A DNA stretch of 64,000 nt from Opitutales bacterium (GTDB taxonomy: Bacteria; Verrucomicrobiota; Verrucomicrobiia; Opitutales; Seribacteraceae), in NCBI GenBank assembly GCA_028045305.1, contig JAOFTV010000007.1, positions 24,614 through 88,613 of the forward strand, given 5' to 3'. The translations under genes and the position numbers were made by a program. The notes under the pieces are model-generated. The model saw only the letters and a program-made list of their open reading frames with translations, was not told the origin of the DNA and searched no databases. This document shows positions 26,005 to 34,570 of the stretch, in pieces (within the stretch, counting starts at the first letter, position 1; the number at the start of each line of letters is the position of its first letter).

Positions 26005-26439
26005 TCAGGAGTCTTTCAAACTAACTTTTACAACCGTCTCTGGATCATACATTTTACCATCAACAACAAGTTTATCAGATCCTTCATCATCCGTTTCAAC
26101 AGATTTAACGAACCCGCTGACTTCACTACCCTGATCGTCAAGGGTAACTTTCTTACCAAGAAAACTATGAGCAAGCATAGAGTTATGGGATTGAGCGAAA
26201 TTTGAAAAACCGTCAGTGAACTGCTGCATTTGCTCCAGTGAGGCAATATTTGCCATTTGAGAAATAAACTCCGTATCCTTCATTGGTTCCAATGGGTCTT
26301 GATTAGTAATCTGGCTTGTAAGAAGTTGCAGGAAATCCTGCATTTCGAGTTGGGATTGGCTTGATGTATCTCGACTCGTTGAAGGGTTTGAGTAGTTGCT
26401 AGCGTTACTTATTTCTTTGCCGATCAGTGAGTCTATCAT
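26005..26439 (-). CDS. flgD: Hook-capping scaffold protein FlgD, short form
   Basis: FlgD caps the growing hook. The conserved N-terminal motif is clear: MQDFLQLLTSQITNQDPLEP, then MKDTEFISQMANIASLEQMQ. After residue 95 a small beta domain follows (LGKKVTLDDQGSEVSGFVKS), as in the short FlgD of Bacillus-like systems. The FlgD Ig-like and tudor-like pair of enterics (about 230 residues) is reduced. It lies 5 nt upstream of flgE and 19 nt after the FliK candidate. Confidence 0.95.
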   Translation of the reverse strand: MIDSLIGKEISNASNYSNPSTSRDTSSQSQLEMQDFLQLLTSQITNQDPLEPMKDTEFISQMANIASLEQMQQFTDGFSNFAQSHNSMLAHSFLGKKVTLDDQGSEVSGFVKSVETDDEGSDKLVVDGKMYDPETVVKVSLKDS

Positions 26440-26458
26440 AGGTTCAGGGATTAGGATG

Positions 26459-27385
26459 TTAAAGGTCTCGATAAGAAGAAAAAATTTCTCCAGTTAATTT
26501 GGTGTCACTCGAAAGAGAAGACCGGACGGTTTGTAGGATAGTGTCCATAGTTTCATCTAACAAATCTCGGATTCGAGAATCAGGGGAGATGAAGTTAAAG
26601 CGGACTTCATCGTCAAACTTCTCAATTTTAACTGAATATTTTCCACCATCTGGTAAATCTTGGGAAAACCGAACTGCAGAATATCCATCTTTAGAAATCT
26701 GTGATAACCTTGGGAGAATACCAGATGTAAATGATAGAACCAAGTTATCAGAAGGAGAAGATCTTTCGCGATGCTGAAAGTCAAAAGATTCGTCCTGGTT
26801 ATCTGTGGTAATGCCATAGTCCCTTGCAGAAGCATGATTCGCGCCACCACCTTTGCGGCGTTCTTTTTCCTCTTTCCCTTCCGAGTTCTTACAATAAAAC
26901 GCATGTTTGGTGTAAGCAAGAAAACTGGCTTTATTGAAAGTCTGTTTTTCAGTCAAAAAGAGAGAAGATGGGTTGAAGGCAGAAGGACTAGATGCCAAAG
27001 GATTTGCTGTTTGAGGAGCTCTTGCACCATCTTTGAGAACCGTGCGAGCAAGGTTAAACACTTTACCCTGTTTACTTTGAGAAAATTGCATTTCTGATTT
27101 TGCAGGATTCGTAAATTTCCCTACGCTTGGTTTGGCAGATTGATTCCCCCGAGAACCTCCAACCTGAGGAATTACCTTCGGCAGACCAGCATGTGAGGTT
27201 TTGTTGTTTTGCGAAGATTTAGTTTGCTGGCTCGGATTTTTCTTTGATCCCATGACCTCTGCAAAAGAAGCAGGTGCCGATTTCGGAGGCATCCAAAAGG
27301 TACCATTTTTGCCTACTGAACTGTGTCGAGGTATCCCTGGTCCTCCTTTACCAGCTGTCAGTTTAGTTGAAACCACATTATCCAT
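26459..27385 (-). CDS. fliK: Candidate hook-length control protein FliK
   Basis: FliK is the secreted ruler that triggers the FlhB switch. Sequence conservation is low; the call rests on position (between a MotE-like gene and flgD), size (about 309 residues) and architecture. The first two thirds are Ser/Lys/Gln/Pro-rich and probably disordered. A C-terminal domain of about 90 residues (FSQDLPDGGKYSVKIEKFDD, then EVRFNFISPDSRIRDLLDET) resembles the FliK C-terminal pattern of paired strands followed by a helix. The ATG at 27385 is chosen; the frame is open to a TTG at 27400. Confidence 0.65.
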   Translation of the reverse strand: MDNVVSTKLTAGKGGPGIPRHSSVGKNGTFWMPPKSAPASFAEVMGSKKNPSQQTKSSQNNKTSHAGLPKVIPQVGGSRGNQSAKPSVGKFTNPAKSEMQFSQSKQGKVFNLARTVLKDGARAPQTANPLASSPSAFNPSSLFLTEKQTFNKASFLAYTKHAFYCKNSEGKEEKERRKGGGANHASARDYGITTDNQDESFDFQHRERSSPSDNLVLSFTSGILPRLSQISKDGYSAVRFSQDLPDGGKYSVKIEKFDDEVRFNFISPDSRIRDLLDETMDTILQTVRSSLSSDTKLTGEIFSSYRDL

Positions 27386-27406
27386 GAACTTAAAACACAA
27401 AGTAAG

Positions 27407-28048
27407 TTATTCTATGCTTACACTAGGAAGAAGTCCTCGGTCACGCATGGCAAGGGCGTCGGCCAATTCTATCAGATCGTCCTGATCACTATTAAGCATA
27501 AAGGCGATAATGGGAGCTTTATCTTCGGCTTTCAGGGTCTCAAAAATCCCAAGGGCTTCTTCAAACCTTCTTTTTTGCCTCCAATTTTGAATTTCAACTG
27601 CCGCAATTCCGGGTCCCATTTCCACCCATCTTTTTGCCGTGTCCTTATATTCCTTAAGTTTCTCTTCACTTAGATCCTTGCCCTGCCTTGACTCAAATTC
27701 AGAAAGTTTGTTGGACAAATCTTCCCTGATCCGAGTTAATTCGCGTTTTTGCCCTTCGAGTGACTCCACATCCATCGAGAGAGCAGATTCTCTTGCATCC
27801 AATTCTTTTTCTCTCGCAAGTAATCTTTCCTTCAATAAGCCCAATTCTTTGGAAAGTTGGTTCATAGAATGAGTTTCAGCCGGAGAATAACTCGTATCGT
27901 CAGCATCAAATTCTACACTAGTGAATTCTGCCTTTATCTGAGGTCTTGGCTTAAAAAGCGTGTCATAGTTCAAAAGCAGCATCACAACTGCACTGGAAAC
28001 AGAGAGTATGATAGCCACTAAGGCGATTAAGGTGGGTGATATTTTCAT
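27407..28048 (-). CDS. MotE/FlbB-like coiled-coil membrane protein
   Basis: An N-terminal membrane helix (residues 8-27) is followed by a long charged coiled coil (about residues 60-130, for example KELGLLKERLLAREKELDAR). The small C-terminal helical domain (about 140-205) reads KRRFEEALGIFETLKAEDKA then PIIAFMLNSDQDDLIELADA. This is the layout of MotE/FlbB, a periplasmic scaffold or chaperone of the stator encoded between fliJ and fliK in many bacteria. The C-terminal domain is like the MgtE N-domain. The order fliJ-this gene-fliK supports the call. Confidence 0.65.
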   Translation of the reverse strand: MKISPTLIALVAIILSVSSAVVMLLLNYDTLFKPRPQIKAEFTSVEFDADDTSYSPAETHSMNQLSKELGLLKERLLAREKELDARESALSMDVESLEGQKRELTRIREDLSNKLSEFESRQGKDLSEEKLKEYKDTAKRWVEMGPGIAAVEIQNWRQKRRFEEALGIFETLKAEDKAPIIAFMLNSDQDDLIELADALAMRDRGLLPSVSIE

Positions 28049-28054
28049 GATAAT

Positions 28055-28507
28055 CTAAGGATGAGCTCGATTGAAAACAAAACGCGAACTGATAATATCC
28101 TCCTGCTCTTTTTCTTCTTTCTTGAGTTCATAAGCAAGATGTTCACCAGCTTTTCTCTCTTTGTATCGGTCCAAACTTTTGAAATCAGCTTCTTTTTGAA
28201 GGAATACATTTCTTCTCGAGGATTCAATAGAGGAGAGACTTGAAAGCTCTCTGACAAATTTATCTTTGAGGATCTTGGCATTTTTTATCTGCTCTTGAAA
28301 AGCCAACATTTCATTACCCAAAAATAATCTTTGGGACTTGGCGGATAGGCTTTTATTCAATTTAATCAAATATAAATCTGCTTCCTCAACTTTTGACTCC
28401 GCAAGTTCTCTCTTTTCAATCGACATTGCATACTCCGCAAGTGCACGATCGCGTGCGTTTTTTCTCAAACGCAGAAGAGTTTCTAGCCTAAAGGTAAAAG
28501 ATCTCAT
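28055..28507 (-). CDS. fliJ: Flagellar export protein FliJ
   Basis: FliJ is the coiled-coil stalk of the FliHIJ ATPase complex. The 150-residue protein is almost all charged helix and begins MRSFTFRLETLLRLRKNARD, matching the FliJ start (fxFrLexLLrlrexxexxa). It overlaps the fliI stop by 4 nt (ATGA), so it is translationally coupled to the ATPase. Confidence 0.92.
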   Translation of the reverse strand: MRSFTFRLETLLRLRKNARDRALAEYAMSIEKRELAESKVEEADLYLIKLNKSLSAKSQRLFLGNEMLAFQEQIKNAKILKDKFVRELSSLSSIESSRRNVFLQKEADFKSLDRYKERKAGEHLAYELKKEEKEQEDIISSRFVFNRAHP

Positions 28508-29826
28508 TGTAGCAAAGACAAAAGGTTAGAGAAAGCATCTTCGCGAGGTAATAATTGTTCGTAATTTTGCTTCAAAAAGTTTTCAAATAAAGGAAACTTT
28601 TCAATGGAACGGTCAATTTTGGGATTACTATTTTTTACATATGCCCCAACATTAATCATATCCTCATTGGTGTAATAGGTGGACAAAAGATCTCGTGCAG
28701 AAGAAATCATTTCAATTTCTTCACGGCTACAAACGGCACGATCTAATCGACTAACGCTACTCAATACATCAATTGCAGGGAAGTGATTTGCATTGGCAAG
28801 TTTTCGGCTCAATACTATGTGACCGTCAAGGAAGCCACGTACTGCATCTGCAACTGGTTCGTTCATATCGTCGGCTTCCACAAGAACCGTGTAGATTGCG
28901 GTGATCGATCCATCAGCACTCGTACCGGTTCTCTCAAGCAATTTAGGCAACAGAGAAAAAACGGAAGGGACATAACCCCTTGAGGCTGGCGGTTCACCAG
29001 AAGCCAACCCTATCTCTCGTTGAGCCATAGCAAACCTAGTAACCGAATCCATTAAAAGTAACACCTTCGAGCCTTCGTTTCGAAAACCTTCAGCAAGTGC
29101 AGTTGCTAAAATAGATGCCCGTATTCTCATGGGGGCAGGTTGGTCGGATGTAGAGACAACTAAGACAGATCTTTTCATCCCCTCTGGACCAAGATCTTTT
29201 TCTACAAACTCTCTTAACTCTCGTCCGCGTTCCCCAACTAGTGAGATAACATTAATATCGGCTTCAGAACCTCGAGCGATCATACCCAAAAGAATGGACT
29301 TCCCAACTCCGCTACCAGCAAAAATACCCATTCTTTGTCCAATACCCATTGGCACAAAGGTATCCAATGCTTTGATTCCTGTTCCGAAAGGTTCTGATAT
29401 CAATGAGCGATCAAGAGGATTTGGCGGTTCAGCAAAAAAGCCATTCCGCATTGAACAGTTGAGCGGACCCTTCCCGTCAATTGGTCTCCCCATTCCATCA
29501 ATAATTCTACCCAATAAAGCAGATCCGCAAGGTACTAAATTAGAATTTTTCTGCGAAACTACTCGGCAACCTGGATGAATTAAATGAACGCTATTCAATG
29601 CCATCAATAAAACTGCACTATCACGAAAACCGACTACTTGAGCCTCTATTTTTTCTTTGGTTCGCTCGGAAATAATTGTGCAAACTTGACCCACACTGGT
29701 TTCCGGACCTTCAGATTCTATAATCAGACCGGTTACCTTCCTGACCATTCCTACTTTGTCGCATGTTCTAGTCGATGCGATTTCTTCCTGTAACCGGTTC
29801 AATCTAGCTGAAAAGGGACTAACCAT
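28504..29826 (-). CDS. fliI: Flagellum-specific ATPase FliI
   Basis: FliI is the export ATPase related to F1-beta. The 440-residue protein has the Walker A AGSGVGKS at residues 170-177, VSLVGERGRELREFVEKDLG, Walker B VLLLMDSVTRFAMAQREIGL, and GEPPASRGYVPSVFSLLPKL, all standard FliI features. The start overlaps fliH by 8 nt. The protein acts with FliH and FliJ at the cytoplasmic face of the FlhA ring. Confidence 0.98.
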   Translation of the reverse strand: MVSPFSARLNRLQEEIASTRTCDKVGMVRKVTGLIIESEGPETSVGQVCTIISERTKEKIEAQVVGFRDSAVLLMALNSVHLIHPGCRVVSQKNSNLVPCGSALLGRIIDGMGRPIDGKGPLNCSMRNGFFAEPPNPLDRSLISEPFGTGIKALDTFVPMGIGQRMGIFAGSGVGKSILLGMIARGSEADINVISLVGERGRELREFVEKDLGPEGMKRSVLVVSTSDQPAPMRIRASILATALAEGFRNEGSKVLLLMDSVTRFAMAQREIGLASGEPPASRGYVPSVFSLLPKLLERTGTSADGSITAIYTVLVEADDMNEPVADAVRGFLDGHIVLSRKLANANHFPAIDVLSSVSRLDRAVCSREEIEMISSARDLLSTYYTNEDMINVGAYVKNSNPKIDRSIEKFPLFENFLKQNYEQLLPREDAFSNLLSLLQ

Positions 29827-30502
29827 TTTGATTCATAGAGGATTCCACCCTTCGTAATTTTGTAGCAATCCTACCATCAAGAAGTCCAAAGCGGCTCTTT
29901 ATTTGGCAATCGCCAACACCCAACGAAGGATCTTCATGAAAACGAACATTAGGATAATCCGGCAGCAATGAATCATCACCATCTAAATTATCGAAAATTC
30001 CTGAAATTGCTCCCGCAAAGCCATCTTCTTCGTCTAAATTTCCAGAAGGCCCCAGATCTAGTTCTTTGGGACTGTTTAGGCCTTTAAGGAGTTTGAGATC
30101 TTCGGGACAAAGATAAACCTCAAGAGATTCTGTCTCGTCTGAAAATTCTTGAATGAGTGAACGAACCGTGTGTTCAACGGTTTTTCCATCTATCTTTAAA
30201 CCTGGCAATACATGTTCAAACAGACCGATGAGCAACTCTGGTAAACGATTTTCTAATTCAGCCAGCGTTGAATGTGCCTCTTCTTGAAGCTTTGATAGTA
30301 AGTCGTTTTGCCGCTTTGCCAAGTCGGCACGAAAATCTGTAAGTTGCTTGCTAAATTTCTTTTCGGTTTCATCACGCCCGTTACTATATTCTGATTCAGC
30401 CAACTTCTTTGATTCATCCCAAGCAACTGGTGGATTTCCAAAGGAAATTACTTCGAACCCTTTGGGTACAGACGAAAACTGAATGTCCTTACTGAACGAC
30501 AA
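29819..30502 (-). CDS. fliH: FliH, stator of the export ATPase (TTG start)
   Basis: FliH regulates FliI. The protein has a charged coiled-coil middle (residues about 40-90) and a C-terminal domain with VLPGLKIDGKTVEHTVRSLI, LEVYLCPEDLKLL and VGDCQIKSRFGLLDGRIATK, close to the V-type ATPase E-like FliH ending (GgcxvetxxGxiDxrl). The frame is open to 30589 and an ATG lies at 30538, but a TTG at 30502 is preceded at 7 nt by a perfect GGAGGA inside the fliG end. That start gives a 227-residue protein and a 14-nt overlap with fliG. Confidence 0.85.
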   Translation of the reverse strand: MSFSKDIQFSSVPKGFEVISFGNPPVAWDESKKLAESEYSNGRDETEKKFSKQLTDFRADLAKRQNDLLSKLQEEAHSTLAELENRLPELLIGLFEHVLPGLKIDGKTVEHTVRSLIQEFSDETESLEVYLCPEDLKLLKGLNSPKELDLGPSGNLDEEDGFAGAISGIFDNLDGDDSLLPDYPNVRFHEDPSLGVGDCQIKSRFGLLDGRIATKLRRVESSMNQNG

Positions 30503-31532
30503 CGTCGCTTCCTCCAGTATCGAGAATAATTTCCTCATCTTCCTCGAGTTCGCGAACGATTTGAATGACACGATCTTGAGCAGCTTCAATTTCTGACAAC
30601 CTTTTGGGACCCAAGAAACCTAATTGTTCCTCCAATGCTTCCACAGCACGTTTAGACATGGTTGTATAAATTGCCTTTTTGAGTTCAGCAGACGCATTTT
30701 TCATGGCAATCACGAGGTCATCCTGATCAACCTCCTTGGTAATTTTAGAAATATCTCCCGGACTAAGGCGAACAATATCCTCAAAACGGAACATCCTTTG
30801 ACGGATGGAACCCCCTAATTTTGGGTTTCGTTTTTCTATGCTTTTTAAAATTTCTTTACCCTCTTCCTTGTCGAACCAATTTAATAAATCAGCAGCAACT
30901 TTGATTCCACCGGACATAATTCTTGGGGATTGCCCCTTCTGCCCAACCCGACTTTCCAAGCTATTGGCTACCACTTCAACTTGTGCAAGTGGAGTCGTCT
31001 CCATCGCCCCCACCCTTTCAACTACTTGTTCCTGTACATTGGGAGGCATCATTTTTAAAACTTCGGAGCCTTTGTCCGAGTCAAGATTAGCCAAAAAGAA
31101 AGCAACAGTTTGAGGTTGTTCAAACCGCAGCACATTATAGATCTGTCCGGAATCCATTTCTTTAATGTCTTCCATGAAATCAAGTGAGTCTCGAACCGGA
31201 GCAATTCGATTCATAATATTATTTGCCTTAAATCCACCATGTGCTAGTTCGAGAGTTTGCTGGGCAAACTCAAAGCCGCCTAGGTTTGAATTCACGCTCG
31301 ATTCAATAAGCTCAGAAAACTCGTCCAGAACACAATCCTTGAGTTCTTGACCTACAATTGGAAAATCACCAATTTTTTTACAAATATTGTCAGCATCCTT
31401 GGGGTCGAATCTCTTCAAAAGTGTAGAAGAAGCATGAGGACCCAAGGCGATCATGAGCAAGGCCAGCTTTTCATGCCTTGACATCCTTTCGAAGCGATCT
31501 TGAACGCTTTCTTCTTCCTCAACTTCGTCCAT
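30489..31532 (-). CDS. fliG: Flagellar motor switch protein FliG
   Basis: FliG transmits torque from the stators. The 347-residue protein has the N-terminal FliF-binding domain (RHEKLALLMIALGPHASSTL), the middle domain (LRFEQPQTVAFFLANLDSDK), and the C-terminal torque domain (MFRFEDIVRLSPGDISKITK, VDQDDLVIAMKNAS, KKAIYTTMSKRA), with the charged residues expected to contact MotA. It lies 22 nt after fliF. Its last codons carry the fliH ribosome-binding site. Confidence 0.97.
   Translation of the reverse strand: MDEVEEEESVQDRFERMSRHEKLALLMIALGPHASSTLLKRFDPKDADNICKKIGDFPIVGQELKDCVLDEFSELIESSVNSNLGGFEFAQQTLELAHGGFKANNIMNRIAPVRDSLDFMEDIKEMDSGQIYNVLRFEQPQTVAFFLANLDSDKGSEVLKMMPPNVQEQVVERVGAMETTPLAQVEVVANSLESRVGQKGQSPRIMSGGIKVAADLLNWFDKEEGKEILKSIEKRNPKLGGSIRQRMFRFEDIVRLSPGDISKITKEVDQDDLVIAMKNASAELKKAIYTTMSKRAVEALEEQLGFLGPKRLSEIEAAQDRVIQIVRELEEDEEIILDTGGSDVVVQ
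30510..30515 (-). promoter_or_regulatory. Ribosome-binding site for fliH inside fliG
   Basis: GGAGGA on the minus strand, 7 nt before a TTG codon at 30502-30500, within the last codons of fliG (the Gly-Gly codons). It is the strongest Shine-Dalgarno match noticed in the cluster and decides the fliH start in favour of TTG. Confidence 0.65.
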
Positions 31533-31554
31533 TGTAATTGGGGTGGTAGAAAAT

Positions 31555-33114
31555 CTATTGGGTGGTACCAGTTTCTAAGTATTTCCTCAAAGCAGTCCCC
31601 ACGTTGTCCGGCTTTTCCTGAATCAAGTCATTCAAAAGCTCAGGGGTTAAACCACTGCCCAAGCTTCTAGTTCCACTTAAAAGCCTCTGATCATCTTCGT
31701 CAAGAACTTGGACTTCTGCATCAGTAGGTTTAAATTTCTTAAGCATGCGAAGAAAGATTACAAACATAGCAATGGCCAAAACGACGCCCAATAAATTTTT
31801 GAGGTGCGGACCATAGGTGTCTAAAAGATGCTGAAACTGATTGAGTGTTTCTCCAGCAGGTCCGACGAATGCGGGTAAAAAATCCACTTCATGAACTGTT
31901 ACATGAGTGGAAGTATCTGACTGGTCAAATCTAGCTCCGATAGCATTAACAACTGCTTCGTGAATCCCTTCAATTTCTTGTGCTGTGCGTGGAGTTTCTC
32001 CCTTGGCGATGAGAACAGCAGCACTTCTTCCGAGTATAGAACCGGGCTCCTGCACTTCTTCACGCAAAGTTCGGCTAATTTCGAAATCGGTGGTTTTGGA
32101 TTCACGTTTTTCATCACTTTTTGCCATGATTGGATCTTGCTGTGTAGCATCCTGACTGACATTAGGGACATTCGCACCCATACCGGCAGCATTACTTTGT
32201 TTTTGTGTCTCAACTGTTGTTGCTTCGTCTTTGTCAGAAGTTGAAGTCCTGGGCACTTGACCTTCTGGATCAAATTTTTCGTCTAATAAAGTTGATGATT
32301 TCGTATTTAGATTTACGGAGACACGGGCAACCACTTTATCTTTTCCCACAATCCTAGCCAGCATGGTTTCAATCTTTTGTTCAAGCCTTCTTTCTTGTGC
32401 TTGGTATGCTTTCATCATCTGACCAACGACACCAGCGGCACCATCAGTTTCACCCTCTTCTGAGAGCAAGTTCCCTTGATTATCTAAAACTGCTACATTA
32501 GACTTATTGACCCCTTTCACTGCCCGTGAAACAAGGAATTGAATTGCATTAACATTGCTTTTATCCAAGGTGTTGCCCGACGTGTCGACATAAACAGAAG
32601 CACTTGGTCGGTCATTAGGGTCTTCACTTAAAAGCAGATTGTTTTCGGGTTTAACCACAAACACTTTTGCTGAACGCACTGCATCCATCATGGAAATAGT
32701 TCGCGCAAGCTCACCTTGCAAAGCACGAGTATGATTTGTACGCTGAACAAAATCACTGATTCCAAAATTGCCTTCGTCAAAGATTTCGTATCCAACATCC
32801 CCGCTCTTAGGTAAACCTTTCATTGCAAGTTCCATTCTCATGGCAGGCAAATTTTCTTCAGGTACAAGAATAGAAGAACCTTGAGAACCATACTCGTATG
32901 GAATTTGTTTACTTTCAAGTACATCAACTACCTCACCCAAATCGTTACCATCAGCTCCACTAACCAAAATTCTCATAGAAGAATTCCCTCCCGATAATGA
33001 AAGTATCAATCCGCTCAAGGCGATAACACCCAGAACTGCTACTGATAAAGTAATTTTGCTGGAGACCGGCAAACCGGTCCATATTTGCGACAATTTATTA
33101 ATTCTTTCTTTCAT
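31555..33114 (-). CDS. fliF: Flagellar MS-ring protein FliF
   Basis: FliF forms the membrane MS ring. The 519-residue protein has membrane helices at about residues 21-41 and 441-457. The ring-building motif domains are visible in ILVSGADGNDLGEVVDVLES and EGELARTI-like LQGELARTISMMDAVRSAKV, then VFVVKPE and PSASVYVDTSG. The C-terminal cytoplasmic tail, about 60 residues, ends in an acidic/helical segment that binds FliG. It lies between fliE (25 nt) and fliG (22 nt). Confidence 0.97.
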   Translation of the reverse strand: MKERINKLSQIWTGLPVSSKITLSVAVLGVIALSGLILSLSGGNSSMRILVSGADGNDLGEVVDVLESKQIPYEYGSQGSSILVPEENLPAMRMELAMKGLPKSGDVGYEIFDEGNFGISDFVQRTNHTRALQGELARTISMMDAVRSAKVFVVKPENNLLLSEDPNDRPSASVYVDTSGNTLDKSNVNAIQFLVSRAVKGVNKSNVAVLDNQGNLLSEEGETDGAAGVVGQMMKAYQAQERRLEQKIETMLARIVGKDKVVARVSVNLNTKSSTLLDEKFDPEGQVPRTSTSDKDEATTVETQKQSNAAGMGANVPNVSQDATQQDPIMAKSDEKRESKTTDFEISRTLREEVQEPGSILGRSAAVLIAKGETPRTAQEIEGIHEAVVNAIGARFDQSDTSTHVTVHEVDFLPAFVGPAGETLNQFQHLLDTYGPHLKNLLGVVLAIAMFVIFLRMLKKFKPTDAEVQVLDEDDQRLLSGTRSLGSGLTPELLNDLIQEKPDNVGTALRKYLETGTTQ

Positions 33115-33139
33115 ATAACCAAATCCTTAACAAGAAGAC

Positions 33140-33559
33140 TTAAACCGACATTCTCATGAGCTCTTTGTAAGACTCAACAAGTTTGTTACGCACTTCAATC
33201 ATTAGGTTAAATGCTACGCCAGCTTCCTGCGACTTGACAACGGCTTCATGGATATTGTCTGAACGCCCAAGTATCAAGTCCTGCGTTTCTTTGGCTGAAA
33301 TCTTTTTCTTTTGGTCAACGCCTTTGACAAACTTCTCAAACATGTCAGCAAAACCTGGAGCAGTAACTCGTTCCGTAGGCGTAGTCTTGTCTATCGAAGA
33401 AGGACCAACATTTCCCGAGATGGAAGGAGCGGAAAGAGATTGCAACCCACTTACAGCCTGCGACTCTCGAGAAAATTTGTCAGCCAATGCATTTGGCTTG
33501 AGGTTTGGATTTTGCCTCAATAAATCATTGAGGGAAGGAAGAGAGGTTATAGCATCCAC
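33140..33559 (-). CDS. fliE: Flagellar rod-MS ring adaptor FliE
   Basis: FliE joins the rod to the MS ring. The C-terminal half carries the family motif: FADMFEKFVKGVDQ, AKETQDLILGRSDNIHEAVV, KSQEAGVAFNLMIEVRNKLV and ESYKELMRMSV. The total of 139 residues is longer than the usual 100-110 because of a Ser/Pro-rich N-terminal stretch of about 60 residues. It stands between flgC and fliF, the standard flgBC-fliEF order. Confidence 0.93.
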   Translation of the reverse strand: MDAITSLPSLNDLLRQNPNLKPNALADKFSRESQAVSGLQSLSAPSISGNVGPSSIDKTTPTERVTAPGFADMFEKFVKGVDQKKKISAKETQDLILGRSDNIHEAVVKSQEAGVAFNLMIEVRNKLVESYKELMRMSV

Positions 33560-33583
33560 AGTATTTTAAATTGTATTAGCAGG

Positions 33584-34024
33584 TTATTTTCCAATAGCTA
33601 GTGCTTGCTGAGCCATTCTTCTTGAGGTTTTAACCACTGTGAGATTAGCTTCGTAGGCACGTGAGGCACTTATTAAATCGATCATTTCTCGGGACACATC
33701 AACATTAGGCATTTCGACCATACCGTCTTCATTGGCGTGAGGATGTCCGGGATTAAAAATCATTCTTCCGGGCGTTTGATCGTCGTAAACATCCACCACT
33801 CTGACACCTTGATATAAATTCTCGTCAACATATCCAGGAACCCTGCGCTCAGGCATCTTGATGAATTCCTCAAAGGATACCTCTTTACGCTTGTATACAT
33901 TTCCACTCGCATCTTGAGTGGTGTTGGAATTTGCAATGTTTTGAGCAATAATTTCAAGTCGAATTTTTTCAGCAGATAATGCACTGCCAGTTGATTCAAC
34001 CCCGGGAATAAGATTCATGCTCAT
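33584..34024 (-). CDS. flgC: Proximal rod protein FlgC
   Basis: FlgC is a proximal rod subunit. The 146-residue protein begins near SALSAEKIRLEIIAQNIANS, has FEEFIKMPERRVPGYVDENL, then GVRVVDVYDDQTPGRMIFNP, GHPHANEDGMVEMPNVDVSR and EMIDLISASRAYEANLTVVK, all diagnostic of FlgC (P.G.V.mPNV....EM..m..AsRaYEANv). It lies 7 nt after flgB. Confidence 0.97.
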   Translation of the reverse strand: MSMNLIPGVESTGSALSAEKIRLEIIAQNIANSNTTQDASGNVYKRKEVSFEEFIKMPERRVPGYVDENLYQGVRVVDVYDDQTPGRMIFNPGHPHANEDGMVEMPNVDVSREMIDLISASRAYEANLTVVKTSRRMAQQALAIGK

Positions 34025-34031
34025 GTAATTA

Positions 34032-34421
34032 TTATACCCTTCCTCTGATAGCCAAGTTGAGTTCCTTAATTGATCCGCCTACCGCACCAGTCAGGTACTC
34101 GTAATTCAAAGCATTTCGATTCATCGCCAACATCTCTTCATCAAGCTGAACTGTATTTCCATCCATACGTACAGGCTTGGCTTGCCTGTCTTCAGCACTT
34201 CTAGGAAGTAGGGCTTTTACTCGCCCAAAATCTTTCCGATCCACTGCTCTGCGTAACTCAACTGAAAAAGTTTTGGGTAAATCCCTCCTTTTAAAACCAG
34301 GAGTCTCGACATTTGCCATATTGTTGGACAATGCTTCGTGCCGCAGATGAGTTGCATCAAGAAGTTTTTTGGAAATGAGATAATTTTCCTGGCTGTAAAG
34401 ATTATCGAGTATTGCGGTCAT
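34032..34421 (-). CDS. flgB: Proximal rod protein FlgB (first gene of the cluster)
   Basis: FlgB is the first rod subunit. From the ATG at 34421 the sequence is MTAILDNLYSQENYLISKKL, then HEALSNNMANVETPGFKRRD, the family signature (NiANadTPgYka.d), and at the end the LDEEMLAMNRNALNYEYLTG type segment. The length is 129 residues, normal for FlgB. An open frame extends to 34460, but the extension passes through a sigma-54-like promoter element and does not fit the family. A GGAG lies 4-7 nt before the ATG, but the predicted transcript start falls downstream of it. Confidence 0.93.
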   Translation of the reverse strand: MTAILDNLYSQENYLISKKLLDATHLRHEALSNNMANVETPGFKRRDLPKTFSVELRRAVDRKDFGRVKALLPRSAEDRQAKPVRMDGNTVQLDEEMLAMNRNALNYEYLTGAVGGSIKELNLAIRGRV

Positions 34422-34434
34422 TGGCTCCGAACAC

Positions 34435-34451
34435 TGCAATCTTTGCGCCAA
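34435..34451 (-). promoter_or_regulatory. Sigma-54-type -24/-12 promoter of the flagellar cluster (flgB)
   Basis: The minus strand reads TTGGCGCAAAGATTGCA: TTGGC at -24, TTGCA at -12 and the exact GG-N10-GC spacing, 15 of 17 positions fitting YTGGCACGRNNNTTGCW. It lies in the divergent region between flgB and the histidine kinase gene. The predicted start is near 34424, leaving about 3 nt before the flgB ATG. The same motif family occurs at flgF. Confidence 0.55.
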
Positions 34452-34570
34452 ACAATACAAAACATTTTAAAGAATTAGTAACAATAAATTCTTCAAGCTC
34501 GAGTGCATTAGCTAGGCAAATCAATCAATTCGCTCGATTATCCATAAATCAATAGTTTATAAGAGATGCA

